From: Megascapheus bottae | Taxonomy: Eukaryota; Chordata; Mammalia; Rodentia; Geomyidae | NCBI GenBank assembly: GCA_024803745.1 | Contig: JANJXV010000024.1 | Location: 5,984,106 to 6,048,105 of the forward strand | DNA: 64,000 nucleotides | Reading direction: 5' to 3' | Part shown: piece after piece, positions 21,583-32,102 of the stretch | How positions within the stretch are numbered: the first letter of the stretch is position 1 | Layout: every line of letters starts with the position of its first letter | The notes under the pieces: model-generated | Told to the model about the DNA's origin: nothing | What the model saw: the letters and a program-made list of their open reading frames with translations, nothing else | The model's database searches: none | Made by a program: the position numbers and the translations under genes

Positions 21583-22641
21583 ATTTTATTATCAGGGTTA
21601 TGTGAAGAGGATTATAGTTACATTCATAAGGAAGTGAGCACATTACTTCTTGAACATTGTTACCTCTTCTTATCTTTTTTCCCTACATTTTCTCCCCCAC
21701 CCCATCCCCTCTGTAGTTGTGTAATCCATTTCCATGATATTGTCTTATGAATATTGCTGTTATACTGGTTCATCATTTGTTCATTGTCTCATCACCTTGT
21801 TTTTCCCCTTTCCTTTCCCTATTTCAAACAAACAAATAAATGTGTATAATTACAAGAAGTACCAAAATCAGATACAGCAGCAGGAGAAGATAAACCACAA
21901 GAGACAAAAAAAGACGTAGGAAATAAGCTCACATAATTCAAAAAAACAATCAGAAGGATAAATCTCTTGTTTCCCTATCCGGAAGTTCATATTGCTTAGC
22001 CTCATATTTTATGGCCATACATACAGAGCTTTTGAGCTATTGCAATACTCTGCTAGGAAAATTCTAGACGAGGTAAACCACGAAGCCTCTATTTCTTTGT
22101 GTCTGCCTTACATGACTTAATAAGAATTTTTCCAAGTATTCCCATTTCCTTACAAATAGGGCAATGCTATTATTTTATTTCAGCATAGAATTCTATCATG
22201 TACATGTACCACATCTTCTTGATCCATTCATTTATTGAGGGCCATCTGGGTTGGTTACATATCTTAGCTACGGTAAATAATTTTGCAGTGAACATGATTG
22301 TGCTGGTAGGTTTAGTATGGCCTTGTTTCTGGACATTTGGGTAGATGCCCAGGAGTGGATTTCTGGGTCATAGCAGAGCTCTCTATTTAGTCTTTTGAGT
22401 AACACTGCTTTCCACAGTGGTTGAACGAATTTACACTCCCACCAACAGTGTAGTAGCAATCCTTCCCTGGCCACATCCCTGGCCAGCATGTGTTATTGGA
22501 TTTCTTGGTAATTCTTAACTGCCATGAGGTAGAATCTTAAAGTTGTTTTGATTTGTACTGCTTTTAAGGCCAGAGATGTTGACCATTTCTTAATGTGCCC
22601 ATTGGCCATTGTTACTTTCTCTTCAGAGAAGTCTCTAAAAT
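21583..22641 (-). mobile_element. Older L1, 3'UTR and ORF2 C-terminus
   Basis: The complement of its 3' end reads like the older-lineage ending (TGTAACTATAATCCTCTTCA, then ATAATAAAA). The 3'UTR and ORF2 C-terminal region follow with many differences from the young copies. The cysteine-rich end ([12 protein letters not shown]) is visible in the minus-strand frame at 22268-22489. Confidence 0.85.
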
Positions 22642-22652
22642 TCACATATATG

Positions 22653-22890
22653 CCATTTTTTCTAGTCCTGGGACTTGAACTCAGGGCCTAGGTACTGTTC
22701 TTGAGATTCTTTTGCTCAAGAATTCTACTCTACACCTGAACTTGAGCCATCAGTTAGTTCCACTTCAGCTTTTTTTGTAGTTTATTGTATATATGTTTCT
22801 TGGAGTCTGGACTGGTTTTGACTCTCAGTCCTCCTATCCCAACCTCCTGACTTGATTATGATTACTAGAGTGCGTTACCAGCACCCAGTG
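22653..22890 (-). mobile_element. B1-Geo composite SINE, old
   Basis: Geo complement (CTAGTCCTGGGACTTGAAC), T-rich linker with TAGTTTATTG, then B1-like complement (CCCAACCTCCTGACTTGAT, ACCAGCACCCAGTG). Confidence 0.7.
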
Positions 22891-23228
22891 CTCAGATGCT
22901 GTCTAAATATGATCTAATTCCCCTTTCTCTTTTTTACTGCACTCTTGAGAATCTAGTAAGAAAATTTCATAAGCCTCCTTTTCTTGTTTTCATTCTTTTG
23001 GCTCTCTACGTGTATGCTCTTTCTTGCTTCTTTGGGCCAGCACAATCACTTGATTATCTGTCTCTCTTTCTGTCTCTGCCTGTCTTTGTCCCATATTGTT
23101 CTGAGAAGAGTACTTGGTGCAAGAGGCTCACTTCCATACTCCAGCTGCTTATAAGGCAGAGAATGGGAGGGTAGAGGTTCAACTACAGCCAATGAAAAAT
23201 TGATGAGTCTCCCTCTCAAAAAATAAGT

Positions 23229-23425
23229 GGGGTGCTGGAAGTTTGGCTTAGTGGTAGAGTGCTTGCCTAGCATGTACAAAGACATGGGTTCAATTCCTCG
23301 GCAACACATACATAGAAAAAAGCCAGAAGTGGTGCTGAGGCTCAGGTGGTAGAGCTCTCGCCTTGAGAAAGTGTAAGGACAGTGCTCAGGCCCTGAGCTC
23401 AAGCACATGACTGACAAAAAAATAA
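23229..23425 (+). mobile_element. IDL-Geo type SINE
   Basis: Full dimer from GGTGCTGGAAGTTTGGCTTA to CATGACTGACA plus A tail. Possible TSD in A-rich sequence, not resolvable. Confidence 0.9.
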
Positions 23426-24107
23426 AAATAGCTAAAGAAAAACAGAGATGGGGTGTGGCATTAGTGGTACTGTCTTTGTATAGAAGTGCAAGTTCATATT
23501 CCTATACTGCTAATTTTTTCACACTAATCTTTCCAAATTGGAAGCTTTAAACTTCTGATTTTTAGTATATATGCTTTACTTTTCTTAACAATGATATTCA
23601 TGTACATGTAAAATCATTTCTGAGAACTTGAATAATGAGGACATGTACAGATGCTCTGTTGATATCTTTTAAAACTTGGTAATGATTAAAGTATTATCCA
23701 GTACTTTTATATAGTGAGTAGGTTTCATGAATAAGAAAAATGTCAGTTACATATAATATCCTCATTCTCCAGAAAGGCCTGGCCCATTTATCTAGCAAGC
23801 ATACACCACAGCAATCGAACAAAAGAGCTAAATCACAATCTGAGCAAACTCAAGATGTGGTATTTTTTTTATGACTTATGCATCTTTTTCTTTTGACAAT
23901 TAGGTATATAATTTAAACTTTCCCAGTTAAGTTCTGATACACTTCTAGGTTTCAAAATTCATTTTCTCAGGCTAATAACACAATATGAGGAGGTTAAAAT
24001 GCAAAAAATACTTTGTTTTGATTTTTTTCTGGTTGATAGCTTTTACACAAGTCAAGGTGTTCCATATAATGAAAGCCTTCTTGGTATCAGTGTCCAGAAA
24101 AAGAGAG
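23426..24107. other. Low-copy sequence with a weak ID-like remnant
   Basis: A faint ID-like stretch at 23445-23510. No gene seen. Confidence 0.4.
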
Positions 24108-24173
24108 AAGGTGGGGGGGGGCTGGGGGGTGGATGGAGGGGGAGGGGGAGGGAGAAGGAGAGGAGGAGGAAAT
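24108..24173 (+). repeat. G-rich purine tract, G-quadruplex prone
   Basis: Runs of 8-9, 6, 5, 5 and 3 G on the plus strand within 24111-24152, followed by GGA repeats. It is unlike its AT-rich surroundings and not obviously part of an L1 3'UTR. Confidence 0.8.
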
Positions 24174-25029
24174 ACAACCTGCTCTTGAGATAACCCATTA
24201 TCTCATAAATCATATTGTATCAATGCACTCTGAAGGGCATAGCCATAATCACTTCTTAAAGGGCCCATCTTGTTATACCTCAAATATCTCATAATGTGGA
24301 TTAAATTTCAGACTTGGAAATGGGACACATTATATGTGATGAATAGAGCCAAGTGGCTGGCTTCTCTGAATTTTGTTTGTTTAACAGTACCTGGATCAGG
24401 GTCTTCTGCATATTTTCATATCAGGAATTTGAAGAAGCCCAGAGGGATGCTGTAGAGGCCACTCACCCCCATCTGGTAACTTAACCCAACAATCCTTACT
24501 TGTGCTTTGGAAAAATACCATTTTTCCTGTTCTAAGAAGGAGACTTTTCCTGCAGATAGCTGAAATATAACTGTATATATACATTTTTCATTTGTTCTTT
24601 CGAAATCCATTTACACGTATTTTGGAGAAGGAACTTAAATGGCAATATAGTTCAGGCTCAGGTGAACACCAATATTCTACTCTTATATTCCTGGATGTCA
24701 ATTTTGTGTGAAATTACTCAGTATGATCATCTACAATACACACAAAGACAAGTACTCACAATATCAGCTTAAAATGAAGCAATATTGCTGCTTTCAATAA
24801 AATTACAAGGTAAATGTCTGTGTTCCTTTTTATTTGTTGTCTTAAGTATAGTTAAAATTAATGGCAGTAAGTTAATTTAGTGCTGATGTGAAACTGAAGA
24901 TCATGACCCTGTGAAAATTTGGTATTATAAAATTAATGAGAATTGTTTTATCTTCTGTGTAACTAACCATAATCATATTATTAATTAGCACACCAAAAAA
25001 CTATCCTATAGGGTGATTTATAAATAATT
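24174..25029. other. Low-copy sequence, no gene seen
   Basis: The short frames at 24270-24610 on both strands have no recognisable motif. Confidence 0.45.
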
Positions 25030-25284
25030 TGCTGGGCACCAGTGGCTCACACCTGTTAGCTACTCAGGAGGTTGAAATCTGAGGATAATTGTTCAAAGCC
25101 AGCCTGTGCACAAAAGTCTGTGAGACTCTTCTCTCCAATAAATCACCAGAAAATCAGGAGTGGCGCTGTGGCTCAATGTGGTAGAGCTCTAGCCTTGAGC
25201 TGAAGAGCTCAGTGACAGCATGCAGGCCTAGAGTTCAAGCCCCACAACTGACCAAAAACAAAACAAAACAAAAAACAAATACAA
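25030..25284 (+). mobile_element. B1-Geo composite SINE
   Basis: The left half is 7SL/B1-like (GCTGGGCACCAGTGGCTCAC, GCTACTCAGGAGG, TTCAAAGCCAGCC). A linker (ATAAATCACCAGAAAA) follows, then a Geo right half (GTGGCGCTGTGGCTCA, GAGTTCAAGCCCC) with an A-rich (CAAAA)n tail. Confidence 0.88.
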
Positions 25285-26437
25285 ATCATGTTGAATAAAC
25301 CTCTGAGATTTCCTTGGATGACTACAAACACAAAGATTATATAGTCAAAATGTGAAGCATGGTAGGTTTTAAAATGTGGTTAGATTTTCTCTTTTTAAAT
25401 TTTCTGTAAGCAATGAAATCAAGAGACCCTGGGTTTAAGCCCTGGCAAGAGGGAAATTAGAAAATAGGTGTAGGTATACACTTAAAGTAATATGATTTTA
25501 TATATACTCGTGTATAGAAACAGTATGAATTAAGATATTTTTGGCAACATTCATAATGGTCCTGACAATTCTCTTATCTAGTAATATATCTCCATTGAAT
25601 CTTAGGCACTAGAGCCATTTTAAAAACAATAAGTACTGGCTTCATTTACTCAGTGTCAAAATTCTCATCCTCCATCTTGGGCCAGTAACTACTTTTCCTG
25701 TGCTAAATACCAACAATTTATACTCTTGACATTAAACAGAAATCCAGAACAGAATTTTAAGTGTTGCATTATCACATGAAGATAGAATACATTAATAAAC
25801 TACTGTTGCCATTATTCAATTTTACAAATGAAATGTCACAGCAATGTAAATGTTAAAACAAAATACACTGTTAACATTGCCTATTGCATTTTCCACTTTT
25901 TATGTCAGTGTTGGGGAGATTAATTTGTCCTTGGCTCTATTGACAAGAGAAGGGTTAAGTGATATTTATTCTATTAATTCAAATGACCTAAGTATTATTA
26001 AATATACTCCATTTTCTAATGATGACAGAAGAATGATAAATATATAAACTTATTCAAATTAGATTTGACATACCGCTTCGTTATTTTTATTCTCACACAT
26101 TACAAAATCATCAGTCCATTCACAGGGAAACAGAGAAGATTTGTTCATCATTACATAAACTCCCTGTGTCTGGATTACAGCGGAGAACACAGATTTAAAG
26201 GCTTGATTTTTACCATCTCCTTTCCTGGCTGATACCATGAACATATAATTTGTCATTGACTTTCATCTCTAAACTCAATAGTGTAATACCTGATAAAAGC
26301 ATAGTATTAGTTTGAAATGTTGTTTTCTGTTATTTAAGAAAGGTACACTAAGGATATTTTATAACTGTGTGTTTGCAAAATGCAGTCCAGTTGATCAGCA
26401 GATATATTACAGAGGGCCTCTGCCAGTGATATTCACC
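25285..26437. other. Low-copy AT-rich sequence, no gene seen
   Basis: No recognisable repeat or gene. Confidence 0.5.
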
Positions 26438-26605
26438 AGACAATAGGTTGCAAATGAATTATATAAGTTGAGGGTGGTGATGGGGGAGGAAAAGTGGGAG
26501 AAACATGTGGGAGGAAGTAATACTGATTGACAAGAAATGTATTCACTGCCTTATGCATGTTACTGAAACCTCTCTGTACAGTGCCCTGTCAAAAAAATTG
26601 AATTA
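26438..26605 (+). mobile_element. 3' end of an older L1 lineage
   Basis: Aligns by eye with the ends at 27505-27740, 37740-38095 and 50310-50525: a G-rich stretch, GACAAGAAATGTATTCACTG, then CTCTCTGTACAG and an A-rich end. Confidence 0.7.
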
Positions 26606-26695
26606 AACACAAAAAGGTAAAAGGCTTGATGCTGTAAATGAAGTTTTTTTTGATATAGTCAAAGTAGGTTAGGAAGAACTCAGTATGTTTCAGGT

Positions 26696-26729
26696 ACACA
26701 CACACACACACAGACACACACACACACAC
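26696..26729. repeat. (CA)n microsatellite
   Basis: CA dinucleotides with one GA interruption. A shorter CA run lies at 26780-26791. Confidence 0.9.
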
Positions 26730-27100
26730 TTATTTACATAAACACAAGTTTAAGTGAATCTTATTTAACTAATCTCCTTGCACACACACACACTTACAGT
26801 TAGAACATTCTTTGATGACAATTTGTGCTAAGTATCAAAACATGGATAATATCCCAAAAATTATTCGTAGTGGTCCATTCTAATTTGGACTTCTTTCAGT
26901 ATTTCACCTTGTTGTCCTATGAAAAATTCTTACACAAGAGGTTTTTCTTTGTTGTTGTTTTTGTTGTTAATGTAATATGTGAAGTTATTTCTTTCTTATT
27001 TTATTTTTTCCCCTTTGGTTTATCCCCTATTGCCACTGATTTTTATTTTGGCATCCAGTACCTTGTATATATGTTTATCTGAATTAGAGAAGGGTAGGGT

Positions 27101-27300
27101 GCCGGAGCAAGATGGCACCAGAGCAAGTAAACCGAAATTCCTTATTTAGGGGGTGAGAACTTGGAAAAGAAGAAGACAAAAAACAAACAGATGGGGTCAG
27201 GAGAACTACACCTCAAGTCAGCAGCCCAAGACTGCAGCCTAAGGTGAGTTTAAGATTATAGCCTAAGGCTGTGAGCTTAAGACTGTAGCCCCATTTACTT
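27101..27300 (+). mobile_element. Probable L1 5' end fragment
   Basis: Starts GCCGGAGCAAGATGGCACCA, with AAGATGGC at 27109-27116 as in the full-length L1 start. It contains a 2.5-copy tandem repeat of about 25 bases (27228, 27252, 27279) and a consensus-like splice donor AAGGTGAGT at 27241-27249. An older L1 3' end follows at 27505, so this may be an internally deleted L1. Confidence 0.5.
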
Positions 27301-27504
27301 TTTAGTTCCAATCTCAAATACTTTTCTTAGAACCAGGAAACTGTCAGGGGTTATATTCCTACAAAACAGCAATCAAGTCTCAGATAAGTTAAATAAGAAG
27401 CAATTGACATAGCCCAAAGTCATCATGATAATAGCTTATTTCCTTGTGTACTCAATTGTGTGGGTCCAAGGAAATTCTGACCCCACACTTGGCCCCCAAC
27501 AGTA

Positions 27505-27740
27505 GGGGGAAAAATGGTAAGACAAAGGACAAAGGGTGAACCAATGTAGCAGTAATACAAGGCAATATGTTAGAAATGATCTTTACAACTTGGTGAAGGA
27601 TAGAGTTGGGGAGGGAAAGCTGTCACAAAAAAGGGAGGAGCTAACAATATTCTACAAGAAATGTACTCATTATCTTATGAATATAACCGTAACTCCTCTG
27701 TATAATCACCTTCACAATTAAATTATTTAAAAAAACATTC
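27505..27740 (+). mobile_element. 3' end of an older L1 lineage
   Basis: GACAAAGGGTGAACCAATG, then AATGTACTCATTATCTTATG, TAACCGTAACTCCTCTGTAT and an A-rich tail. A younger L1 is inserted in its tail at 27741. Confidence 0.8.
27729..27740. repeat. Left TSD of the 5'-inverted L1
   Basis: AAAAAAACATTC, identical to 28154-28165. Confidence 0.9.
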
Positions 27741-28153
27741 AAAGGAGGGAAACCATTGAGCCGACATTCCTTAGAGCATTTGTCATAATCAGTAGAAACC
27801 TTGGGCTCTCCTAGAAGAGATTTACAATACAGCAAAACCCAGATACATAAGGCCATATAGTATGATGCTAAATGAAAGGACCTCCAGGATATAGAAACAA
27901 AAGCCATATAATGAGTGATTGTTGTCCTTAATGTACTATGTTTTCTCTCATCTCATATTGTTACAGTATTTTACCTTGTTATCTGATATAGTGCATACGT
28001 GTTTATTTTGTTATTTGAAATTGGATAGGGAAGGAGGAAAAACAAGATGAAGGGTGGGGGTGGGGGAGGACATGGGGACAAAGACATGAGAAATACGCAT
28101 TCTATCTGGTGAATATAATGTAACCCTTCTATTAATTACAATAAAAATATATG
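27741..28153 (+). mobile_element. Short L1 insertion with a 5' inversion
   Basis: Exact 12-bp TSD AAAAAAACATTC at 27729-27740 and 28154-28165. From about 27780 it is the plus-strand L1 3'UTR (CATTTGTCATAATCAGTAG to ATTAATTACAATAAAA). The first 30-40 bases (GGGAAACCATTGAGCC and following) are the reverse complement of the segment that normally precedes it. This is the structure produced by twin priming. Confidence 0.88.
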
Positions 28154-28288
28154 AAAAAAACATTCTCACAAGTGGAACTATTGGCCAGAATTTATTTTTG
28201 TTGGGCCAAGGGTTATTAGCGTGAAAGTTACCTCAATTAAAATGTTTCAAATGAAATGATATGACCCTTAGTCACAGCAATTCCTTTT

Positions 28289-28482
28289 GTGTGTATGTAC
28301 CATCCCTGGGCCTTGAATTCAGGATCTGAGCACTTTTCTTGTGCTTTCTCAAGGCTAGAGCTCTACCACTTGAGCCACAGCACCACTTCTGGCTTTTTCT
28401 ATGTATGTAATACATAGGAATTGAATCTGGGTCTTTGTGCATTCTAGACAAGCACACTATCACTAGGCCAAATTCCTAGCCC
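28289..28482 (-). mobile_element. IDL-Geo type SINE
   Basis: Complement of the full dimer, moderately diverged. Imperfect TSD CACAGCAATTCCTT at 28273-28286 against CACAGAAATTCTTT at 28483-28496. Confidence 0.88.
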
Positions 28483-28496
28483 CACAGAAATTCTTT

Positions 28497-29479
28497 GAAC
28501 TATTTTAAACATGATATTGTCAGAATTAAAACCAAATTAAGGGAGCCATTACAAATTCCCTAAAAAAAATGATCAGTTCTTCTGTTGACCATTGAAAAAT
28601 GAGTCAGAGCTCGATTAACTCTTGTACAGAACAATTTGCCTAATAATTCCTAGAGGGGATTTGTGATCTTGGATTTGTGAAAATGAACTATCTACAAGCA
28701 AAACTACTTTGCCAAACTAGGACAGGTTCTTCGCAAGAGGCAGGATAATGGAATAAACACCCAGTGGTGTTTCATATTAGAATATTTCACTGTTACAACA
28801 GATTTTGTCTTCTTTAGGGTTGTTTATTCTAAATGAGGTGTATTAGAAAATATTGGAATTGTTCAAATTAGTAAAGCTTATTTAAGCATGTTTTAATGAA
28901 ATTGTGAATATTGGGTAGAAAAGGATTACAAAGCAAAACAATTATATCTTAATCAACTATTTTTATATTTCTATTTTCAAATCCTAACTGAGGCCTTTTA
29001 AAGAATAATTTTAGTCAATTTAAAATGCAATTTTCCTCTGCAGTTCCTTGCTTCAAAGGCTCTTCTCCCACAAGTGCCTTACACTTCCAAACTCCACAGT
29101 AAAAATTAAGCTTTATGAGGCTTCCTTCAAACCTGATGTGGAAAGAGTTTTAAGGGAACAGCCCCCATCCAGTGCTGAAACTGACAAGACTCAGCTACCA
29201 TGCGAATTGAACAGAAGACTGGGAAAGAGGATAGAGATAAACACATTTATTAAATAATGTCATGATGTGAAGAATAGATAAAGAGATTTGATGGTTCCCC
29301 AATCCATCATCAAAGAACTTATACGCACTTTGAGATTTCATTGAGAACAGAGACAAAGAAAGGTTTCAGGTATGCATAGCTGCCAGAGTTGGAAGGGTGG
29401 TGGTCTGATTCTAGGATAGATTCTGCAAACAATATTTGACAGTCTTTTGCAGGAACCAATATGGTCTCCTAAAGTTTTA
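28497..29479. other. Low-copy AT-rich sequence, no gene seen
   Basis: The 69-residue frame at 29048-29257 has no known motif and no splice or codon evidence. Confidence 0.45.
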
Positions 29480-30090
29480 GTCTATTGAGGAATCGCTATA
29501 CTATATTACAGAGTGGTTGAACAAGTATATATTCCCCAAAACAAGACAGTAGCATTACCTCTTGGGCACACCCTGCCAGCATTTCTTTTTTTTTCTTTTT
29601 TTTGCATTTTTTATTGTAATTAGTAAAAGGGTTACATGATATTTGCCAGATAGAAGGTGCATTAATTCACATACATTGATACCCTTTCACATGTCTTGGT
29701 ACCCATTTCCCTCCCCCCCCACCCCCCACCCGTCTTGGTTTTCCCCCCTCCCTATCAAATTTCAAAAAACCAAATACAAATCAATTCAATATATCAGATA
29801 ACAAAGTGAGATACTATAAAAATATGAGATAACCAAGGGACAGCAAAGGAGATGAGAGACAACATAGTACATTAAAGACAACAATCATTCATTATATGGC
29901 TTTTGTTTCGATATCCTGAAGGTCCTTTCAATTAGCTTCATACTATATGGCCTGATGTATCAAGATTTTGCTCTATTGCAGATCTCTGCTAGTAGAGCCC
30001 AAGGTTTCTACTGATTATGACAAATGAGGGAAACCATTGAGCCTAAGTTCCTTTGAGTCTCCTGCCAGCATTTCTTATTGTTAGATGTTT
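29480..30090 (-). mobile_element. Old L1 ORF2 fragment, split by a younger L1
   Basis: 29480-29587 resembles the complement of the old L1 at 36720-36840 (AGAGTGGTTGAACAAGTATA, GGGCACACCCTGCCAGCATT). It resumes at 30061. The interruption is the insertion at 29588-30060. Confidence 0.7.
29588..30060 (-). mobile_element. 5'-truncated L1 with 16-bp TSD
   Basis: Starts with the complement of an A tail and TTTTTATTGTAATTAGTAAAA, then the full 3'UTR, and stops just inside the end of ORF2. TSD CCTGCCAGCATTTCTT at 29572-29587 and 30061-30076 is exact. It includes a C-rich tract (29711-29747) that is the complement of the L1 3'UTR G tract. Confidence 0.95.
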
Positions 30091-30814
30091 GGGGAGGTCT
30101 ATCCCTCCAGATTTGCTGTTGGTTGCACATAGTTTCTGTTTCTTATCATAAAGATGTATATGTGTTACTCCAGGAATCCAACTGAAAGACAAAAGAGAAA
30201 AACAAAAACATGGCAAAGACACAGTAGAGCCAAAGATAACAAAATAGTTAGTACAGCGACTGGTAACCACTTTCATATGTAGTTATTCTAACCTTATGAC
30301 ACTTTAAAACAATATTAAATGTATATTGCATTACCTAACTATGTAAAATATTTAAGTATCTTAATATATAATAAAATATTTATCTGTGTTAAATGTATAT
30401 TGAAGGTGTTATTTTTTGTTCCTGTACAAACTATGGACAAGTGTAACATATCACATTGCTTTCAATGCACAATTTTAGCCAATTTTTTCAGGAAATACAT
30501 TCCTTGGTAAAGTATTTGGCATATGTTGTACTGAAAAGCTTAATGCATATATCATTTAGATGTTTGAAATAATTACTATGGTATGCAATAATAGCTACCT
30601 AAGATGTCTGTTTCATATGAATATGTGATCTTCCATGAAAGAAGGGAAATTTCTAGTGCCAATTAAAGGCCTTGTAAAGGGATGGTTACCCTAGTTCACT
30701 AAGTAGGCCCAAATGAAATCATTGAGCCTCTTATATTTTAGTGAATTAGTTAATGGTTGAAATAAAAAATGCTAAATAAATCACAAATGAATTCAATAAA
30801 ATGAATTAAAAATA
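30091..30814. other. Low-copy AT-rich sequence, no gene seen
   Basis: No recognisable feature. Confidence 0.5.
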
Positions 30815-32102
30815 TACTGGAGGTTCTTTCATTTAGCGTCATTCTATATAGCCTTAAGTATCTAGGTTTTGCTCTATTGTAAATCTCTGCTAGGAGAGCA
30901 CAAGGTTTTTACTGATTATGACAAATGAGGGAAACCATTGAGCCTAAGTTCCTTTGAGTCTGGCTTACTTCACTTAATATGATTTTTTCTAAGTACTTCC
31001 ATTTCCTTAAAAATGGGGCAATGCCATTTTTTTCTGACAGCAGCACTGCATTCCATTATGTACAAATACCACATCTTGTTGATCCACTCATCAACTGAGG
31101 GACATCTGGGTTGGTTCCATATCTTTGCTATGGTAAATAGTGCTGCAGTGAACATTGTTGTGCTGGTGGCTTTAGTATGTCCTTGTTTCTGGACGCTTGG
31201 GTAAATGCGAAATAGTGGAATTGCTGGTCATAGGGGAGTTCTATGTTTAGCCTTTTGAGGCACTGCCATATTGCTTTCCATCGTGGTTGAACAAGTACGT
31301 ACTCCCACTAACAGTGTAGTAGTGATCCCTCCTGGCCACATCCCCTCCAGCATCTATTGTTATTAGATTTATTGATCCTGGCCATTCTAAGTGGAGTGAG
31401 GTGGAATCTTAGAGTTGTTTTGATTTACATTTCTTTTATGGCCAGAGATGTTGAGTATTCCTTCATGTGTCTATAGGCCATTCTTATTTCTTCTTCAGAG
31501 AATACTCCAAGTCTTTGGTCCATCTTTTAATGGCATGGTTCTTTCTTTGGAGATTAGTTGGGGAGTGATTAAATTTTTTGAGCTGTTGATATATTTTAGA
31601 TATGAGGCCTTTTTCCATTGTATGGTTAGTGAAGATCTCCCATTCTGTAGGCTTTCTAGTTAATTTGCTAGCCATGTCCTTTGCCATACAGAAGCTCTGC
31701 AGTTTCATGCAGTCCCACTTATCTAGACTTTCTCTGATTTGTCCTGTTTCTGGGTCCTTATTAAGAAAGTTTCAACCTGTGCCAAGGAGACCTAGTGTAT
31801 CTCCTATTTCTTCTTGTAAAGTTTTCAGTGTATCTGCTTTTACCTCAAGGTCTTTGATCCAGTTGAAGTTAATCCTGGTGCAAGGTGACAAAGAAGGATC
31901 CAATTTTAGTTTTCTGCAGGTGCATAACCAGTTCTGCTAGCACCACTTGTTGAAGAGGCTGTCTTTCTTCCATTTTATTTTTTGGTTCCCTTATCAAAGA
32001 TTAGATGGCCATAGGTCTGTGGATTAATATTTGGGTCCTCAGTTCTATTCCATTGGTCTTCAGGCCTGTTCTTGCTCCAGTACCAAGCTGCTTTGGTCAC
32101 TA
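30815..32102 (-). mobile_element. L1 fragment missing both ends (ORF2 C-terminal third)
   Basis: Begins inside the 3'UTR (TACTGGAGGTTCTTTCATTTAG), with no tail and without the last approximately 350 bases. It continues through ORF2 to CTGCTTTGGTCACTAG near 32102. The minus-strand frames show the ORF2 C-terminal region with several breaks. No TSD was seen, so its left edge is probably a deletion or rearrangement. Confidence 0.9.

Noticed and set aside
27489..27511. TTGGCCCCCAACAGTAGGGG, resembling a retroviral tRNA-Lys primer binding site
   Set aside because: The match is short and imperfect, there is no LTR end before it, and an L1-type 3' end follows.
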